From NCBI RefSeq assembly GCF_001651855.1, contig NZ_LNQC01000077.1:153255-217254 (forward strand): a stretch of 64,000 nt of DNA, read 5' to 3'. Under the pieces are notes generated by a model, which was not told the DNA's origin, made no database searches, and saw only the letters and a list, made by a program, of their open reading frames with translations. The position numbers and the translations under genes are program-made. Shown piece after piece: positions 9,601 through 19,203 of the stretch (positions are counted from its first letter, which is position 1; each line of letters starts with the position of its first letter). This DNA comes from Sinorhizobium americanum. GTDB taxonomy: Bacteria; Pseudomonadota; Alphaproteobacteria; Rhizobiales; Rhizobiaceae.

Positions 9601-10473
9601 TCATGCCTTTCCCGCTTCCCAGCCGAGGATCGCCCGCTTTCGCGTCAGCCCCCAATGATAGCCGGTGAGTTCGCCGCCCTTGCCGAGCGCCCGGTGGCAG
9701 GGCACGACGAAGGAGATCGGGTTGCGGCCGACGGCCGCTCCGACGGCGCGCGACGCGGTCGGTTGGCCGATTTCGCCGGCTATCTTCGAATAGGTCGTCG
9801 CCTTGCCAAGCGGAATGTTCAACAGCGCCTGCCAGACCCGGATCTGGAAGTCCGAGCCGATCAGGACGATGTTGAGCGGCTCGTCGGCGCACCAGCGCTC
9901 CGGGTTGAAAATACGTGCCGCATAGCGTGCCGTTGCGGCGCTGTCCTCGAAATAGACGGCGTTCGGCCAGCGGCGGGCCATGTCCTTGAAGCTCGCCCGC
10001 TCCTCGCCCGCATCGGCAAAGGCGAGGCCCGCGAGGCCGCGGTCGGTCACCATCACCAGCGCCGTGCCGAAGGGGGAAGGATGGAAGCCGTAACGGATCG
10101 TCAGTCCCGCGCCGCGCGCCCTCCACTCGCCGGGAGACATCGCCTCATGGGTGACGAAGAGATCGTGCAGCCGCCCGGGGCCGGAGAGCCCGACCTCGAT
10201 GCTGGTCTCGAGCAACGGCATCTCTTCCTGGCGCAGGAGCCGCTTTGCGTGATCGAGCGTCACCGCCTGCAGGAAGGCCTTCGGCGAAAGTCCGGCCCAG
10301 CGGGTGAAGACCTTCTGGAGCTGAGTCGGCGACTGGCGGAGGCGGCGGGCGATCGTTTCGAGCGACGGCTGGTCGCGGTAGTCCTCCGTCAGCATCTCGA
10401 TGACATGGCGCACGGTGTCGTAATCGGTGCCGTCCGGGGTGATGTCGGTGGGAATGGTTGTGACGACGTTCAT
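9601..10473 (-). CDS. Ada-like protein: AraC-type HTH fused to methylated-DNA-cysteine methyltransferase
   Basis: A 290-residue fusion. Residues about 20-120 form an AraC-type helix-turn-helix region (SLETIARRLRQSPTQLQKVF, then a second HTH ending in GEWRARG). Residues about 125-290 form an O6-alkylguanine-DNA alkyltransferase with the acceptor motif VVPCHRALG near 255-263 and the GRNP and TYSKIA elements. It lacks the N-terminal Cys4 zinc domain that in E. coli Ada senses methylphosphotriesters, so it is a truncated-architecture Ada. It should directly repair O6-methylguanine/O4-methylthymine. Whether it still activates transcription is uncertain, since the usual methyl-phosphotriester switch is absent. 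It converges with gpmA. Confidence 0.9.
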   Translation of the reverse strand: MNVVTTIPTDITPDGTDYDTVRHVIEMLTEDYRDQPSLETIARRLRQSPTQLQKVFTRWAGLSPKAFLQAVTLDHAKRLLRQEEMPLLETSIEVGLSGPGRLHDLFVTHEAMSPGEWRARGAGLTIRYGFHPSPFGTALVMVTDRGLAGLAFADAGEERASFKDMARRWPNAVYFEDSAATARYAARIFNPERWCADEPLNIVLIGSDFQIRVWQALLNIPLGKATTYSKIAGEIGQPTASRAVGAAVGRNPISFVVPCHRALGKGGELTGYHWGLTRKRAILGWEAGKA

Positions 10474-10537
10474 GGATCATCTCCTGTCATGCCGCAGGAA
10501 ACCATGCGGGAGACCGGATAACCACCCGATTCTTGAT

Positions 10538-11041
10538 TCATCTCGACCGCGCCGTGGCGAGCGCCCGGGAGAAGGCGACGGCGAAGGTTTCGCGATCGTC
10601 GCGGTTGAGAAACGAACCGACGTCCGTCTGCCGGCCGTCGCCGCTGATCCTCATCGAGACGATGCCGATCTCCTGGTGGCGCTTGATGCTGAAGCGCGCC
10701 CAGAAGGGGTTGAAGCGATGCTCGATCATGTTTCCCGATGGCGCGAACTTCCTCACCGACACGTCGGTGCGCGAGACGCTGACCTCCTCGCGGGCGCGCG
10801 CCGAATGGTAGTTGAGCCAAAAGGCGCCGAAGAGCAGCACGAAATCAAGGCCGAAGAAGAACACGATCGGCCAGGCGCCGATGACCAGGAACACCAGGAC
10901 ATGCACGGCGCTCATCGCAGCCGCGATCATCAGCAGGATCTTGAACCCTTTGAAGCCGAGCGAGCGGTAGGGGGTGAGTTCCGCCGAAAAGATCGGCGCG
11001 TCGTTGATGCTTGTCTCGGCGTTGCCTTCGGTCATAACCAA
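10538..11041 (-). CDS. DUF2244 family membrane protein
   Basis: A 167-residue protein with two adjacent hydrophobic segments at about residues 34-75 (ILLMIAAAMSAVHVLVFLVIG and VFFFGLDFVLLFGAFW) followed by a soluble C-terminal domain containing NPFWARFSIKR and a terminal FSRALATARS segment. This matches the DUF2244 integral membrane family found next to nth in many alphaproteobacteria. Function is unknown. It is divergent from nth with only about 16 bp between starts, so the two genes share a promoter region. Met1 (11041) and Met3 (11035) are equally possible starts. Confidence 0.85.
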   Translation of the reverse strand: MVMTEGNAETSINDAPIFSAELTPYRSLGFKGFKILLMIAAAMSAVHVLVFLVIGAWPIVFFFGLDFVLLFGAFWLNYHSARAREEVSVSRTDVSVRKFAPSGNMIEHRFNPFWARFSIKRHQEIGIVSMRISGDGRQTDVGSFLNRDDRETFAVAFSRALATARSR

Positions 11042-11057
11042 TGACTATAGATGCAGC

Positions 11058-11834
11058 ATGAAAAACGTGAAGCGCAAATTGTCGCCGGGACCCGCGAAAC
11101 CGCGCGCGGCAACGGCTGCCCGCCGATCCACGCGGCAGCGCAGTGTCTATAGCAAGGCGGAGATCGAGGAAATCTTCCGCCGCTTCTCGGTCCAGCGGCC
11201 AGAGCCGAAGAGCGAGCTCGAACATGTCAACGCCTTCACGCTGCTGGTGGCGGTGGCGCTTTCGGCGCAGGCGACCGATGCCGGCGTCAACAGGGCGACG
11301 CGGCCGCTTTTTGCCATTGCAGACACGCCCGAAAAGATGCTGGCGCTCGGCGAGGAGAAGCTGCGCGACCATATCAAGACCATCGGCCTTTACCGCAACA
11401 AGGCGAAGAACGTCATTGCGCTCAGCCAAAAGCTGATTGCCGATTTCGGCGGCGAGGTGCCGAAGACGCGCGAGGAACTGATGACGCTGCCGGGCGTCGG
11501 CCGCAAGACCGCCAATGTGGTGCTGCAGATGGCCTTCGGCCAATCGACGATCGCCGTCGACACGCATCTCTTCCGCATCGCCAACCGGATCCGCCTCGCA
11601 CCCGGCAAGACACCGGACGAGGTCGAGGCCAATCTGATGCGGGACATCCCGGCGACATATCTCTATCACGCCCATCACTGGCTGATCCTGCACGGCCGCT
11701 ATGTGTGCAAGGCCCGCCGGCCGGAATGCGAGCGCTGCATCATCGCAGACCTCTGCAAGTCGCCCGAAAAGAGTTGCGACATTCCGGCGCCGCTCATCGA
11801 ATTGCCGCCGCAGATCCTGCCCGTCGCCGGCTGA
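11058..11834 (+). CDS. nth: endonuclease III (DNA glycosylase/AP lyase)
   Basis: A 258-residue base-excision-repair enzyme that removes oxidised pyrimidines and nicks AP sites. It shows the helix-hairpin-helix LPGVGRKTANVVLQ with its catalytic Lys near residue 151, the catalytic Asp in AVDTHLFRIANR, and the C-terminal 4Fe-4S loop with spacing C-x6-C-x2-C-x5-C (CKARRPECERCIIADLC). A basic N-terminal extension of about 30 residues precedes the core, common in rhizobial Nth. The ATG at 11058 is the first that gives this basic start; an upstream reading would run into the divergent DUF2244 gene. Confidence 0.96.
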   Translation: MKNVKRKLSPGPAKPRAATAARRSTRQRSVYSKAEIEEIFRRFSVQRPEPKSELEHVNAFTLLVAVALSAQATDAGVNRATRPLFAIADTPEKMLALGEEKLRDHIKTIGLYRNKAKNVIALSQKLIADFGGEVPKTREELMTLPGVGRKTANVVLQMAFGQSTIAVDTHLFRIANRIRLAPGKTPDEVEANLMRDIPATYLYHAHHWLILHGRYVCKARRPECERCIIADLCKSPEKSCDIPAPLIELPPQILPVAG

Positions 11835-11845
11835 CGACTGGCGCC

Positions 11846-12439
11846 TCATGGATCGATCAGCCGATCGATCAGCCTGTCGATCGCATAGGCATAATCGGCC
11901 CGCGCCGCACCGGCATCGATCTCGAGCGCAGCCCGGTCAAAGGCGGCGGACAAGAGAAAGGCCATTGCCTTGACCGCCTTTTCCTCCAGGCGGTGGGAAG
12001 CCATGGCCGTGCCTAACCCTTCTTCCAGAGTTCTGCCGCCATGCGCGGCGTCGATCGCCGCCATCTCGGTGACGCCGAGGACGGCCGGGCCGTCGAGCAA
12101 CAGCAGGCGCACCCGGCCGGGAACCGCCATTGCGTCGAAATAGGCGGCTGCCCCGGCGAGCAGCGCCTCGCGAGGCGCGAGGCCTTCGGGAGCGGACCGT
12201 TCGATCGCCGCCGCGACTTCGCGCGCCTCCCTTTCTATCACCGCCCGAAACAGCGACTTCTTGTCCTCGAAATGGTGATATAGCGCGCCGCGCGTAAGCC
12301 CCGCCGCCGCGACGATCTCCGGCGTTGCCGTGTCGGCATAGCCCTTGGCGACGAAGAGTTCGTGTGCCGCGTCGATGATGGCGGCGCGGGTCGTATCTGA
12401 ACGCTCACGATTCGAGCGCCGCACTGATTCCTGTTGCAT
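11846..12439 (-). CDS. TetR family transcriptional regulator
   Basis: A 197-residue repressor-type protein. The N-terminal HTH (about residues 12-60) reads [22 protein letters not shown] then [18 protein letters not shown], a textbook TetR_N domain. The remaining ligand-binding domain is helical, with an unusual C-terminal [11 protein letters not shown] repeat. The start at 12439 (MQQESVRRS) is chosen over an upstream TTG-type start, because the upstream stretch holds the operator and gives an atypical N-terminus. It is divergent from the VOC gene, and a perfect 17-bp palindrome lies one base upstream of its start codon, so autoregulation plus control of the VOC gene is likely. The ligand is unknown. 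Confidence 0.92.
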   Translation of the reverse strand: MQQESVRRSNRERSDTTRAAIIDAAHELFVAKGYADTATPEIVAAAGLTRGALYHHFEDKKSLFRAVIEREAREVAAAIERSAPEGLAPREALLAGAAAYFDAMAVPGRVRLLLLDGPAVLGVTEMAAIDAAHGGRTLEEGLGTAMASHRLEEKAVKAMAFLLSAAFDRAALEIDAGAARADYAYAIDRLIDRLIDP

Positions 12440-12484
12440 ACATACAGCCTGTATGTTAACTGAAGATACATGCAGATTGTATGA
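12440..12484. promoter_or_regulatory. TetR operator region between tetR and VOC gene
   Basis: A perfect palindrome ACATACAG-C-CTGTATGT occupies 12440-12456, and a second imperfect site, ATACA-N7-TGTAT, occupies 12466-12482. Both lie in the 67-bp gap between the divergent tetR and VOC starts. Spacing and symmetry fit binding by TetR dimers. The outward half TTAACATACA (minus strand) is identical over 10 bases to the left half of the RND-pump operator at 36111-36120. Confidence 0.75.
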
Positions 12485-12506
12485 TAATGAGCAATGGAGG
12501 AAAAGC

Positions 12507-12932
12507 ATGAAATCGACGAGCTATTATCCGGTGATCATGACCGCCGACGTGCCGGCGACGGCCGACTTCTACGTGAAGCACTTTCGCTTTGAGGCTCTTT
12601 TCGAGAGCGACTGGTACATGCATCTGCAGTCGACGGAGGACGAACGCGTCACGCTTGCGGTTCTCGATTATCGCCACGAGACCGTTCCGGAACAGCGTCG
12701 AGCACCCGTTCAGGGCCTGCTTCTGAATTTCGAAGTCGAGGATCCCGATCGGCTCTATGCCGAGATGCGCGGCGCCGGGCTTCCCATTCTCAAGGCCCTC
12801 TGTGACGAAGACTTCGGCCAGCGGCATTTCATCACCGCCGATCCAAACGGCGTGATGATCGATGTCATCAAGCCGATCCCGCCAAGCGCCGACTTTGCGG
12901 ATGCCTATGATGAAAGGGCGCTGCCGGCGTGA
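12507..12932 (+). CDS. VOC (glyoxalase/bleomycin-resistance fold) family protein
   Basis: A 141-residue protein of the vicinal-oxygen-chelate superfamily: [21 protein letters not shown] (N-terminal beta-alpha unit) and [18 protein letters not shown] (C-terminal unit with the DPNGV turn and a metal-ligand-like acidic residue). GGAGG at 12496-12500 is an excellent ribosome site for the ATG at 12507. It is divergent from a TetR regulator with shared operators, so it is probably inducible by a toxic or electrophilic compound. The exact reaction (glyoxalase, dioxygenase, drug binding) cannot be told from sequence. Confidence 0.88.
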   Translation: MKSTSYYPVIMTADVPATADFYVKHFRFEALFESDWYMHLQSTEDERVTLAVLDYRHETVPEQRRAPVQGLLLNFEVEDPDRLYAEMRGAGLPILKALCDEDFGQRHFITADPNGVMIDVIKPIPPSADFADAYDERALPA

Positions 12933-13061
12933 TGGCGACATTTTCGCAGCATTCTTAGAGCTCCGGCATTGCTCGCGCGCCTCAAAGGCGGCACGGCTCT
13001 TCCAAATGGTCGGAAAACCGCTATTAACGAACACCGGCCATTTAGGAACCGGACGGAGCTC

Positions 13062-14054
13062 ATGACGAAATTCGATGTACTGACGATCGGCAACGCGATC
13101 GTCGATATCATTGCGCGCTGCGATGACAGCTTTCTCGTGCACAACGGCATCATCAAGGGCGCGATGAACCTCATCGATGCGGAGCGGGCGGAATTGCTCT
13201 ATTCGCGCATGGGCCCGGCTGTGGAAGCCTCCGGCGGCAGCGCCGGAAACACCGCCGCGGGTGTGGCGAGCCTCGGCGGTCGCGCCGCCTATTTCGGCAA
13301 GATCGCCAACGACCAGCTCGGCCAGATCTTCACCCACGACATTCGCGCACAGGGCGTTCATTTCCAGACCAGGCCGCTCGAGAGCCTGCCGCCGACCGCT
13401 CGCTCGATGATTTTCGTCACCGAGGACGGCGAGCGCTCGATGAACACCTATCTCGGCGCCTGCGTTGAACTCGGTCCGGAGGACGTTGAGGCCGACGTCG
13501 TCGCTCAATCGACGGTCACCTATTTCGAGGGCTATCTCTGGGATCCGCCGCGCGCCAAGGACGCGATCCGCGAGGCTGCGAAAATTGCCCATGCGCACGG
13601 CCGCGAAACAGCGATGACGCTGTCGGACAGTTTCTGCGTGCACCGCTATCGCGACGAATTTCTCGACCTGATGCGTTCCGGCACCGTCGACATAGTCTTC
13701 GCCAACAGGCAGGAGGCGCTGGCGCTCTACGAGACGGACGATTTCGACCAGGCGCTTCGAATGCTTGCCAAGGACTGCAAGCTCGCCGCCGTGACCCTCA
13801 GCGAGGAAGGCTCTATCGTCGTTCGCGGCGAGGAACGGGTGCGGGTCGGCGCGACCGCGGTCGAGCAGGTGGTCGACACGACCGGCGCCGGCGACCTCTA
13901 TGCCGCCGGCTTCCTCTACGGCTACACGACTGGCAGATCGCTCGAAGATTGCAGCAAGCTCGGCAATCTGGCGGCCGGCATCGTCATCGGCCAGATTGGC
14001 CCGCGCCCGATGATCTCGCTCGCCAGCGCCGCCCGGGAGGCCGCCCTCGCCTGA
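13062..14054 (+). CDS. PfkB family carbohydrate/nucleoside kinase (adenosine kinase-like)
   Basis: A 330-residue ribokinase-fold enzyme. The N-terminal signature IGNAIVDIIAR is at about residues 9-19, GGSAGNTAAGVASLGG at about 58-73 is the PfkB signature 1 region, and the anion-hole/catalytic motif VVDTTGAGDLYAAGFLYG at about 269-286 contains the catalytic Asp. The overall pattern resembles bacterial adenosine kinase and related purine-nucleoside kinases, which phosphorylate adenosine to AMP, rather than ribokinase; this specificity is inferred. The ATG at 13062 follows ACGGAGCTC, and an upstream in-frame start gives a nonconserved extension. It stands alone, 47 bp before a damaged kinase gene. 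Confidence 0.87.
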   Translation: MTKFDVLTIGNAIVDIIARCDDSFLVHNGIIKGAMNLIDAERAELLYSRMGPAVEASGGSAGNTAAGVASLGGRAAYFGKIANDQLGQIFTHDIRAQGVHFQTRPLESLPPTARSMIFVTEDGERSMNTYLGACVELGPEDVEADVVAQSTVTYFEGYLWDPPRAKDAIREAAKIAHAHGRETAMTLSDSFCVHRYRDEFLDLMRSGTVDIVFANRQEALALYETDDFDQALRMLAKDCKLAAVTLSEEGSIVVRGEERVRVGATAVEQVVDTTGAGDLYAAGFLYGYTTGRSLEDCSKLGNLAAGIVIGQIGPRPMISLASAAREAALA

Positions 14055-14101
14055 CGCATTTCGACTGAAAATCGGTGTGAGGACAATCGAAAGCTCTGCT
14101 C

Positions 14102-14610
14102 ATGCTCATCATTCTGGGCGGCTTACCGGGAACCGGGAAAACGACAGTTGCGCGCGCCCTTGCGAAGCAACTGCATGCAGTGCATGTGCGAGTCGACACG
14201 ATCGAGCAAAGCATCCGGGCTTCGGGCGGTCTAAACTCCGACATCGGGCCAGCAGGATATGTGGTGGCCTATGGAGTTGCTGAAGACAATCTCACTCTCG
14301 GCAATACCGTCATCGCTGATTCGGTAAATTGCCTCCGCGTAACCAGAGATGCTTGGCTGTCGGTAGCAAAGCGATCGGGCAAATCGGCCATCGAGGTAGA
14401 GATCATCTGCTCGGACAAAGTGGAGCATCGTCGGCGGTAGAAACCCGGAAGACCGATGTACGGGGGCTGACAAAGCCAAAGTGGGAAGAAATCACCAATC
14501 GAGTTTATGAAGATTGGATGCCGCGTCCCCTCGTTATCGACACTGCAAAGATGGGCGTGGATGAACTCGTTGCCGATCTCATTTCGAAGTTAGGACCGAC
14601 CAAGTCATGA
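14102..14610 (+). pseudogene. P-loop AAA-family kinase, interrupted by a single-base frameshift
   Basis: The first part (14102-14440) encodes a P-loop protein beginning MLIILGGLPGTGKTTVARAL (Walker A near residues 7-15) and stops at TAG 14438-14440 after KVEHRRR. The +1-shifted frame continues directly with VETRKTDVRGLTKPKW through VIDTAKMGVDELVADL and stops at 14608-14610. Inserting one base after 14437 (CGGCGG then GTAGAA) restores one open frame of about 169 residues, with the RRRVETRKTD continuity expected of this small-kinase family. I read it as a -1 frameshift: a recent pseudogene or a sequencing error. The intact protein would be a small ATP-dependent kinase of unknown substrate. Confidence 0.8.
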
Positions 14611-14677
14611 CCTTCGGCACGCCCGTCGATTCTGAGGCGAACGCTTAGCTGGGGGCGTGGTCGCTGGCCGGAGCGGC

Positions 14678-15229
14678 CTACTTGAAGGCCTCGCCCGGAT
14701 AGGCGCCCCAGATTTCAGCCTGGGCGATCCAGCCTTCTACCCCTTGCGTCTCGGCATGGCACCAGTCGCCATTGCACTCGCCGATATGCAAGAGCACGCC
14801 CGGCTGCATGCGGGCGACGATCGGTGCCGTGCTCTGCGGGTCGCGCCGCAAATTGACGAAGACGCTTTCGCCCTTGCCGCGCATCCATGGTGCGGCAACG
14901 GCGGTACGATCGCCGGAAAGCAGCGCCTGGTTGACCCAGCCTTCCGTGCCGTCGGCGTCCCGGATGCGGCGCCAGTTGTCGTATTCCTGGATGATCTCGA
15001 CGGGGACGCCGGTTTTGAGATAGCGGAAGGCGACCGCGTAATCGAGGCTCGGCCCGATCCTCAGATTCACGCTCTTGGACTTGAGGCTGACGAAGCGGGG
15101 GAGCGGCAGGCCGCTTGGACCCTTGGCCGCCTGGGCGAAGGCGGCGGAATTCATGCTAGCCGTTGCGAGGACCATGGCCAGCAGCAATAGAGAGGCTTTG
15201 GAAATGAAGTGACGCATGACGAAGCCCAT
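14678..15229 (-). CDS. secreted bacterial SH3-domain protein (two SH3b repeats)
   Basis: A 183-residue exported protein. It has a signal peptide with a SLLLLAMVLATASM core and cleavage near AFA-QA (about residue 32). Two SH3_4-type repeats follow, one about residues 47-105 (NLRIGPSLDYAVAFRYLKTG, WRRIRDADGTEGWV) and one about 115-175 (NLRRDPQSTAPIVARMQPGV, WCHAETQGVEGWIAQAEIWG). Such proteins are periplasmic and often associate with peptidoglycan or envelope proteins; the role here is unknown. Starts at 15229 (MGFVMRH) and 15217 (MRHFISK) are both possible; a longer reading to 15265 is less likely. No obvious operon partner. Confidence 0.85.
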   Translation of the reverse strand: MGFVMRHFISKASLLLLAMVLATASMNSAAFAQAAKGPSGLPLPRFVSLKSKSVNLRIGPSLDYAVAFRYLKTGVPVEIIQEYDNWRRIRDADGTEGWVNQALLSGDRTAVAAPWMRGKGESVFVNLRRDPQSTAPIVARMQPGVLLHIGECNGDWCHAETQGVEGWIAQAEIWGAYPGEAFK

Positions 15230-15282
15230 GTTCCGATCGTAAGCGAAGCCTTGCGGCGTCTCCACGGGGTCGCTCGCCTTCT

Positions 15283-15345
15283 CAGACGCACAAAGCTCGC
15301 CGTGGCACTTTGAATTGCCGCTTGTTCCAATCCTCGGGCCGGTTC
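15283..15345. repeat. degenerate relic of the two-hairpin intergenic element
   Basis: The run CAGACGCACAAAG, then GGCACTTTGAATTGC, CTTGTTCCAATCCT and GATCCGAG mirrors the order of blocks in the 6123-6219 element (CAGACGCGCAAAG, AGTTTGAATTGC, TGTTTCCTTAGATC, GATC), but the hairpins are largely lost. It lies upstream of the SH3b gene and the 2-hydroxyacid dehydrogenase gene, which diverge here. Confidence 0.5.
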
Positions 15346-15515
15346 CGATCCGAGAAGCACCCAGGGGACGCGCCTCGCGGCGCGCGCCGCGAATCCTTTA
15401 CCCGGACAGCGACTTTCAATTGTCTTCCCCACCGGGTCTGGTAGAAATTGCGGCTATAGCGAGGAACTATCACCCAACTTGGTTAAGGACCCGTCAACGA
15501 GGGCCGCTCACAGGC

Positions 15516-16520
15516 ATGACAAGCAAGAAGAAGCCAACCGTCTACATCACCCGGAAACTGCCGGAAGCCGTCGAAACGCGAATGCGCGAGCTGTTCGACG
15601 CGGAACTCAACATCGACGACACGCCGCGAAGCCAGCCGGAGCTGGTTGCTGCGGTGAAGAGGGTCGATGTGCTGGTTCCGACTCTGACGGACCGGATTGA
15701 CGCGGCGCTGATCGAGCAGGCCGGGCCGCAACTGAAACTCATCGCGGCCTTCTCGAACGGCGTCGACAATATCGACGTCGATGCCGCCGCCCGCCGGGGG
15801 ATCACCGTCACCAACACGCCGAACGTGCTGACGGAAGACACCGCCGACATGACCATGGCGTTGATCCTCGCGGTGCCGCGCCGGCTTGCCGAGGGCGCGC
15901 AGGTGCTGACCGACCGCAAGGGCGAATGGGCCGGCTGGTCGCCGACCTGGATGCTCGGTCGGCGCATCGCCGGCAAGCGCATCGGCATCGTCGGCATGGG
16001 GCGGATCGGCACGGCGGTCGCCCGCCGCGCCAAGGCTTTCGGGCTGTCGATCCACTACCATAACCGTCATCGCGTCAAGCGGGAGACCGAGGAGCTGCTG
16101 GAGGCGACCTATTGGGACAGCCTCGACCAGATGCTCGCCCGCGTCGACATCGTCTCGGTCAATTGCCCGTCGACGCCCGCCACCTATCATCTGCTCTCGG
16201 CGCGCCGGCTGGCGCTGATGCGCCCCGACAGCTACATCGTCAACACCGCCCGCGGCGACGTGATCGACGAGACGGCGATGATCAAGAGCCTGCGGGAGGG
16301 CAAGATCGCCGGCGCCGGCCTTGACGTCTTCGAGAACGAACCGGCCGTCAATCCCAAGCTCATCCGGCTCGCCGGCGAGGGCAAGGTCGTGCTCTTGCCG
16401 CATATGAGCTCGGCGACGCTCGAAGGCCGTATCGACATGGGCGACAAGGTGGTGATCAACATCCGCACCTTCTTCGACGGCCACCGCCCGCCGGACCGGG
16501 TGCTGCCGGGGCGGGATTGA
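15516..16520 (+). CDS. D-isomer-specific 2-hydroxyacid dehydrogenase (glyoxylate/hydroxypyruvate reductase type)
   Basis: A 334-residue NAD(P)-dependent oxidoreductase. The Rossmann motif GIVGMGRIGTAVARRAKAFG lies near residues 154-173, the substrate/cofactor region VNTARGDVIDE near 245-255 carries the conserved Arg, DVFENEP near 272-278 carries the conserved Glu, and the catalytic His is in LPHMSSATLEGR near 295-306. These are the D-2-HDH active-site residues. Glyoxylate or hydroxypyruvate reduction is the commonest activity in this subgroup but is not provable here. The ATG at 15516 lies after a GGGCCGCTCACAGGC leader with no strong ribosome site, though the next Met is far downstream. Confidence 0.9.
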   Translation: MTSKKKPTVYITRKLPEAVETRMRELFDAELNIDDTPRSQPELVAAVKRVDVLVPTLTDRIDAALIEQAGPQLKLIAAFSNGVDNIDVDAAARRGITVTNTPNVLTEDTADMTMALILAVPRRLAEGAQVLTDRKGEWAGWSPTWMLGRRIAGKRIGIVGMGRIGTAVARRAKAFGLSIHYHNRHRVKRETEELLEATYWDSLDQMLARVDIVSVNCPSTPATYHLLSARRLALMRPDSYIVNTARGDVIDETAMIKSLREGKIAGAGLDVFENEPAVNPKLIRLAGEGKVVLLPHMSSATLEGRIDMGDKVVINIRTFFDGHRPPDRVLPGRD

Positions 16521-16530
16521 AGCGGCAAGT

Positions 16531-16688
16531 GAGAAACTGTGGCTTTCGCCGGAAGCGGATCCGTCCGATCTGATGAAGCCGTTCCCGGCGGAACTGATCA
16601 CCATGTGGCCGATCGATCGGAAGGTCGGTTCGCCGAATATGATGCGGCGGACATTCTGAATCCGGTGGAGCCGCCGGACGGGGACTAA
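16531..16688 (+). pseudogene. C-terminal remnant of a YedK/SRAP-family (HMCES-type) protein
   Basis: In one frame the DNA reads LWLSPEADPSDLMKPFPAEL then ITMWPIDRKVGSPN. After a frameshift near 16640 it continues DAADILNPVEPPDGD and stops at 16686-16688. The pattern W-L-xP-xxD, PxPAELMxxWPxxxxVxxPxND and the acidic tail is the C-terminus of SOS-response-associated peptidase (YedK) proteins. The N-terminal catalytic part, including the essential Cys2, is absent. This is a degraded gene fragment between the dehydrogenase and the ABC-F gene, not a functional CDS. Confidence 0.7.
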
Positions 16689-16726
16689 GCTGCGCGGCAG
16701 CGATCCCGCCGACCCGGCGCGGAACC

Positions 16727-18349
<1,623 letters not shown>

Positions 18350-18473
18350 GCGGGGGAAAGACCTGATGGTGTTTGCGGGCACCCCTATGCCACGGGTCGG
18401 TGCCGCTGTCACGCGACCGGGTGCATCTTGCGGGCGCGAAGGTTCCGCGGGCAGCCGGTTTCAAATTGAGATA

Positions 18474-18563
18474 TGGCGGACAGAGAGGGATTCGAACCCT
18501 CGATACGCTTTCACGTATACACGCGTTCCAGGCGTGCGCCTTCAACCACTCGGCCACCTGTCC
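18474..18563 (-). tRNA. tRNA-Ser (anticodon GGA)
   Basis: Read on the minus strand, the 90-nt gene begins GGACAGGTGGCCGAGTGG and ends in an encoded CCA (plus-strand TGG at 18474-18476). The acceptor stem GGACAGG/TCTGTCC (closing pairs near the ends), D-arm, anticodon loop CTGGAAC with anticodon GGA, a long variable arm typical of serine tRNAs (TATACGTGAAAGCGTAT) and T-loop GTTCGAATC are all visible. It reads UCC/UCU codons. Confidence 0.95.
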
Positions 18564-18647
18564 ATCCGTCTGCAGCCGTTGGTCACTCCGGCTGGATGGG
18601 GGAGTGAACTCCACCGTGCTGCCGGCAAAACCGGCGGACGGGCGCGA

Positions 18648-18675
18648 TATATACCGATGATTGGCGGCGGATCAA
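18648..18675 (-). promoter_or_regulatory. candidate sigma-70 promoter for tRNA-Ser
   Basis: On the minus strand, TTGATC (plus 18670-18675) and TATATA (plus 18648-18653) are separated by 16 bp. They lie about 85 bp upstream of the tRNA 5' end, in a stretch with no gene. Spacing and sequence fit a housekeeping promoter with a leader that would be trimmed by RNase. Confidence 0.5.
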
Positions 18676-18842
18676 CTGGTTTCTGACAGATTGTTGACAT
18701 TGCGTGAGATGTAGTGGCGCGCTCCGCCATTGCGCTTGCCCGGCGGCGAGCCTATCTCTTTCCACAAGATGCGCCGAGCGTGAATCGGGCGGCTGGAAAC
18801 AATCGACAGGCTTCAAGGGGCGGACCCGGCCAAGGAGGGTGA

Positions 18843-19160
18843 ATGCGGCTCTTGCTGCGCTTTGCAAGTTTCGTCGCGCTGATGGCCGCCGTGCTTGCCG
18901 GCACCGTCGATTCGATCCAGTCGGTGGCCGCCTCCGAGCCGGTGCTGACGCCGCTTGCGGAAGGGATCGGGCTGCTCGGGCCGGATGCGCTCAACTGGGT
19001 GCAATCCCTGCAGCGGACCGATGCGGGACCAGCCATCTGGCTGACCGTCCTGCACTGGATCTTCATGCAGCCGGCCTTCGCCGTCATGCTCGTCGTCGCG
19101 CTCGTCCTGTGGATGGCAGGATACAGGAAGAAGCCGGCCGCCGGGCGCTTTGCGGCTTGA
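18843..19160 (+). CDS. small hypothetical membrane protein
   Basis: A 105-residue protein with hydrophobic segments at about residues 3-22 ([18 protein letters not shown]) and 72-92 ([22 protein letters not shown]). The first could be an anchor or a signal peptide, with a periplasmic middle region and a basic C-terminus ([10 protein letters not shown]). A strong AAGGAGGG ribosome site (18832-18839) supports the ATG at 18843. I recognise no family function. It is 43 bp upstream of msrA on the same strand and may be co-transcribed. Confidence 0.75.
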   Translation: MRLLLRFASFVALMAAVLAGTVDSIQSVAASEPVLTPLAEGIGLLGPDALNWVQSLQRTDAGPAIWLTVLHWIFMQPAFAVMLVVALVLWMAGYRKKPAAGRFAA

Positions 19161-19203
19161 AGCCGCGCCGCTCAACGCTTTCGGTCATCGGAAGGAGCCG
19201 CAG

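Noticed and set aside
16521-16726. Short intergenic gap read first as empty
   Set aside because: Translation in two frames recovers a YedK C-terminus, so the empty call was dropped.
18474-18563. tRNA-Ser as a genomic-island attachment site
   Set aside because: No integrase gene, no duplicated tRNA 3' end and no change of base composition around it.
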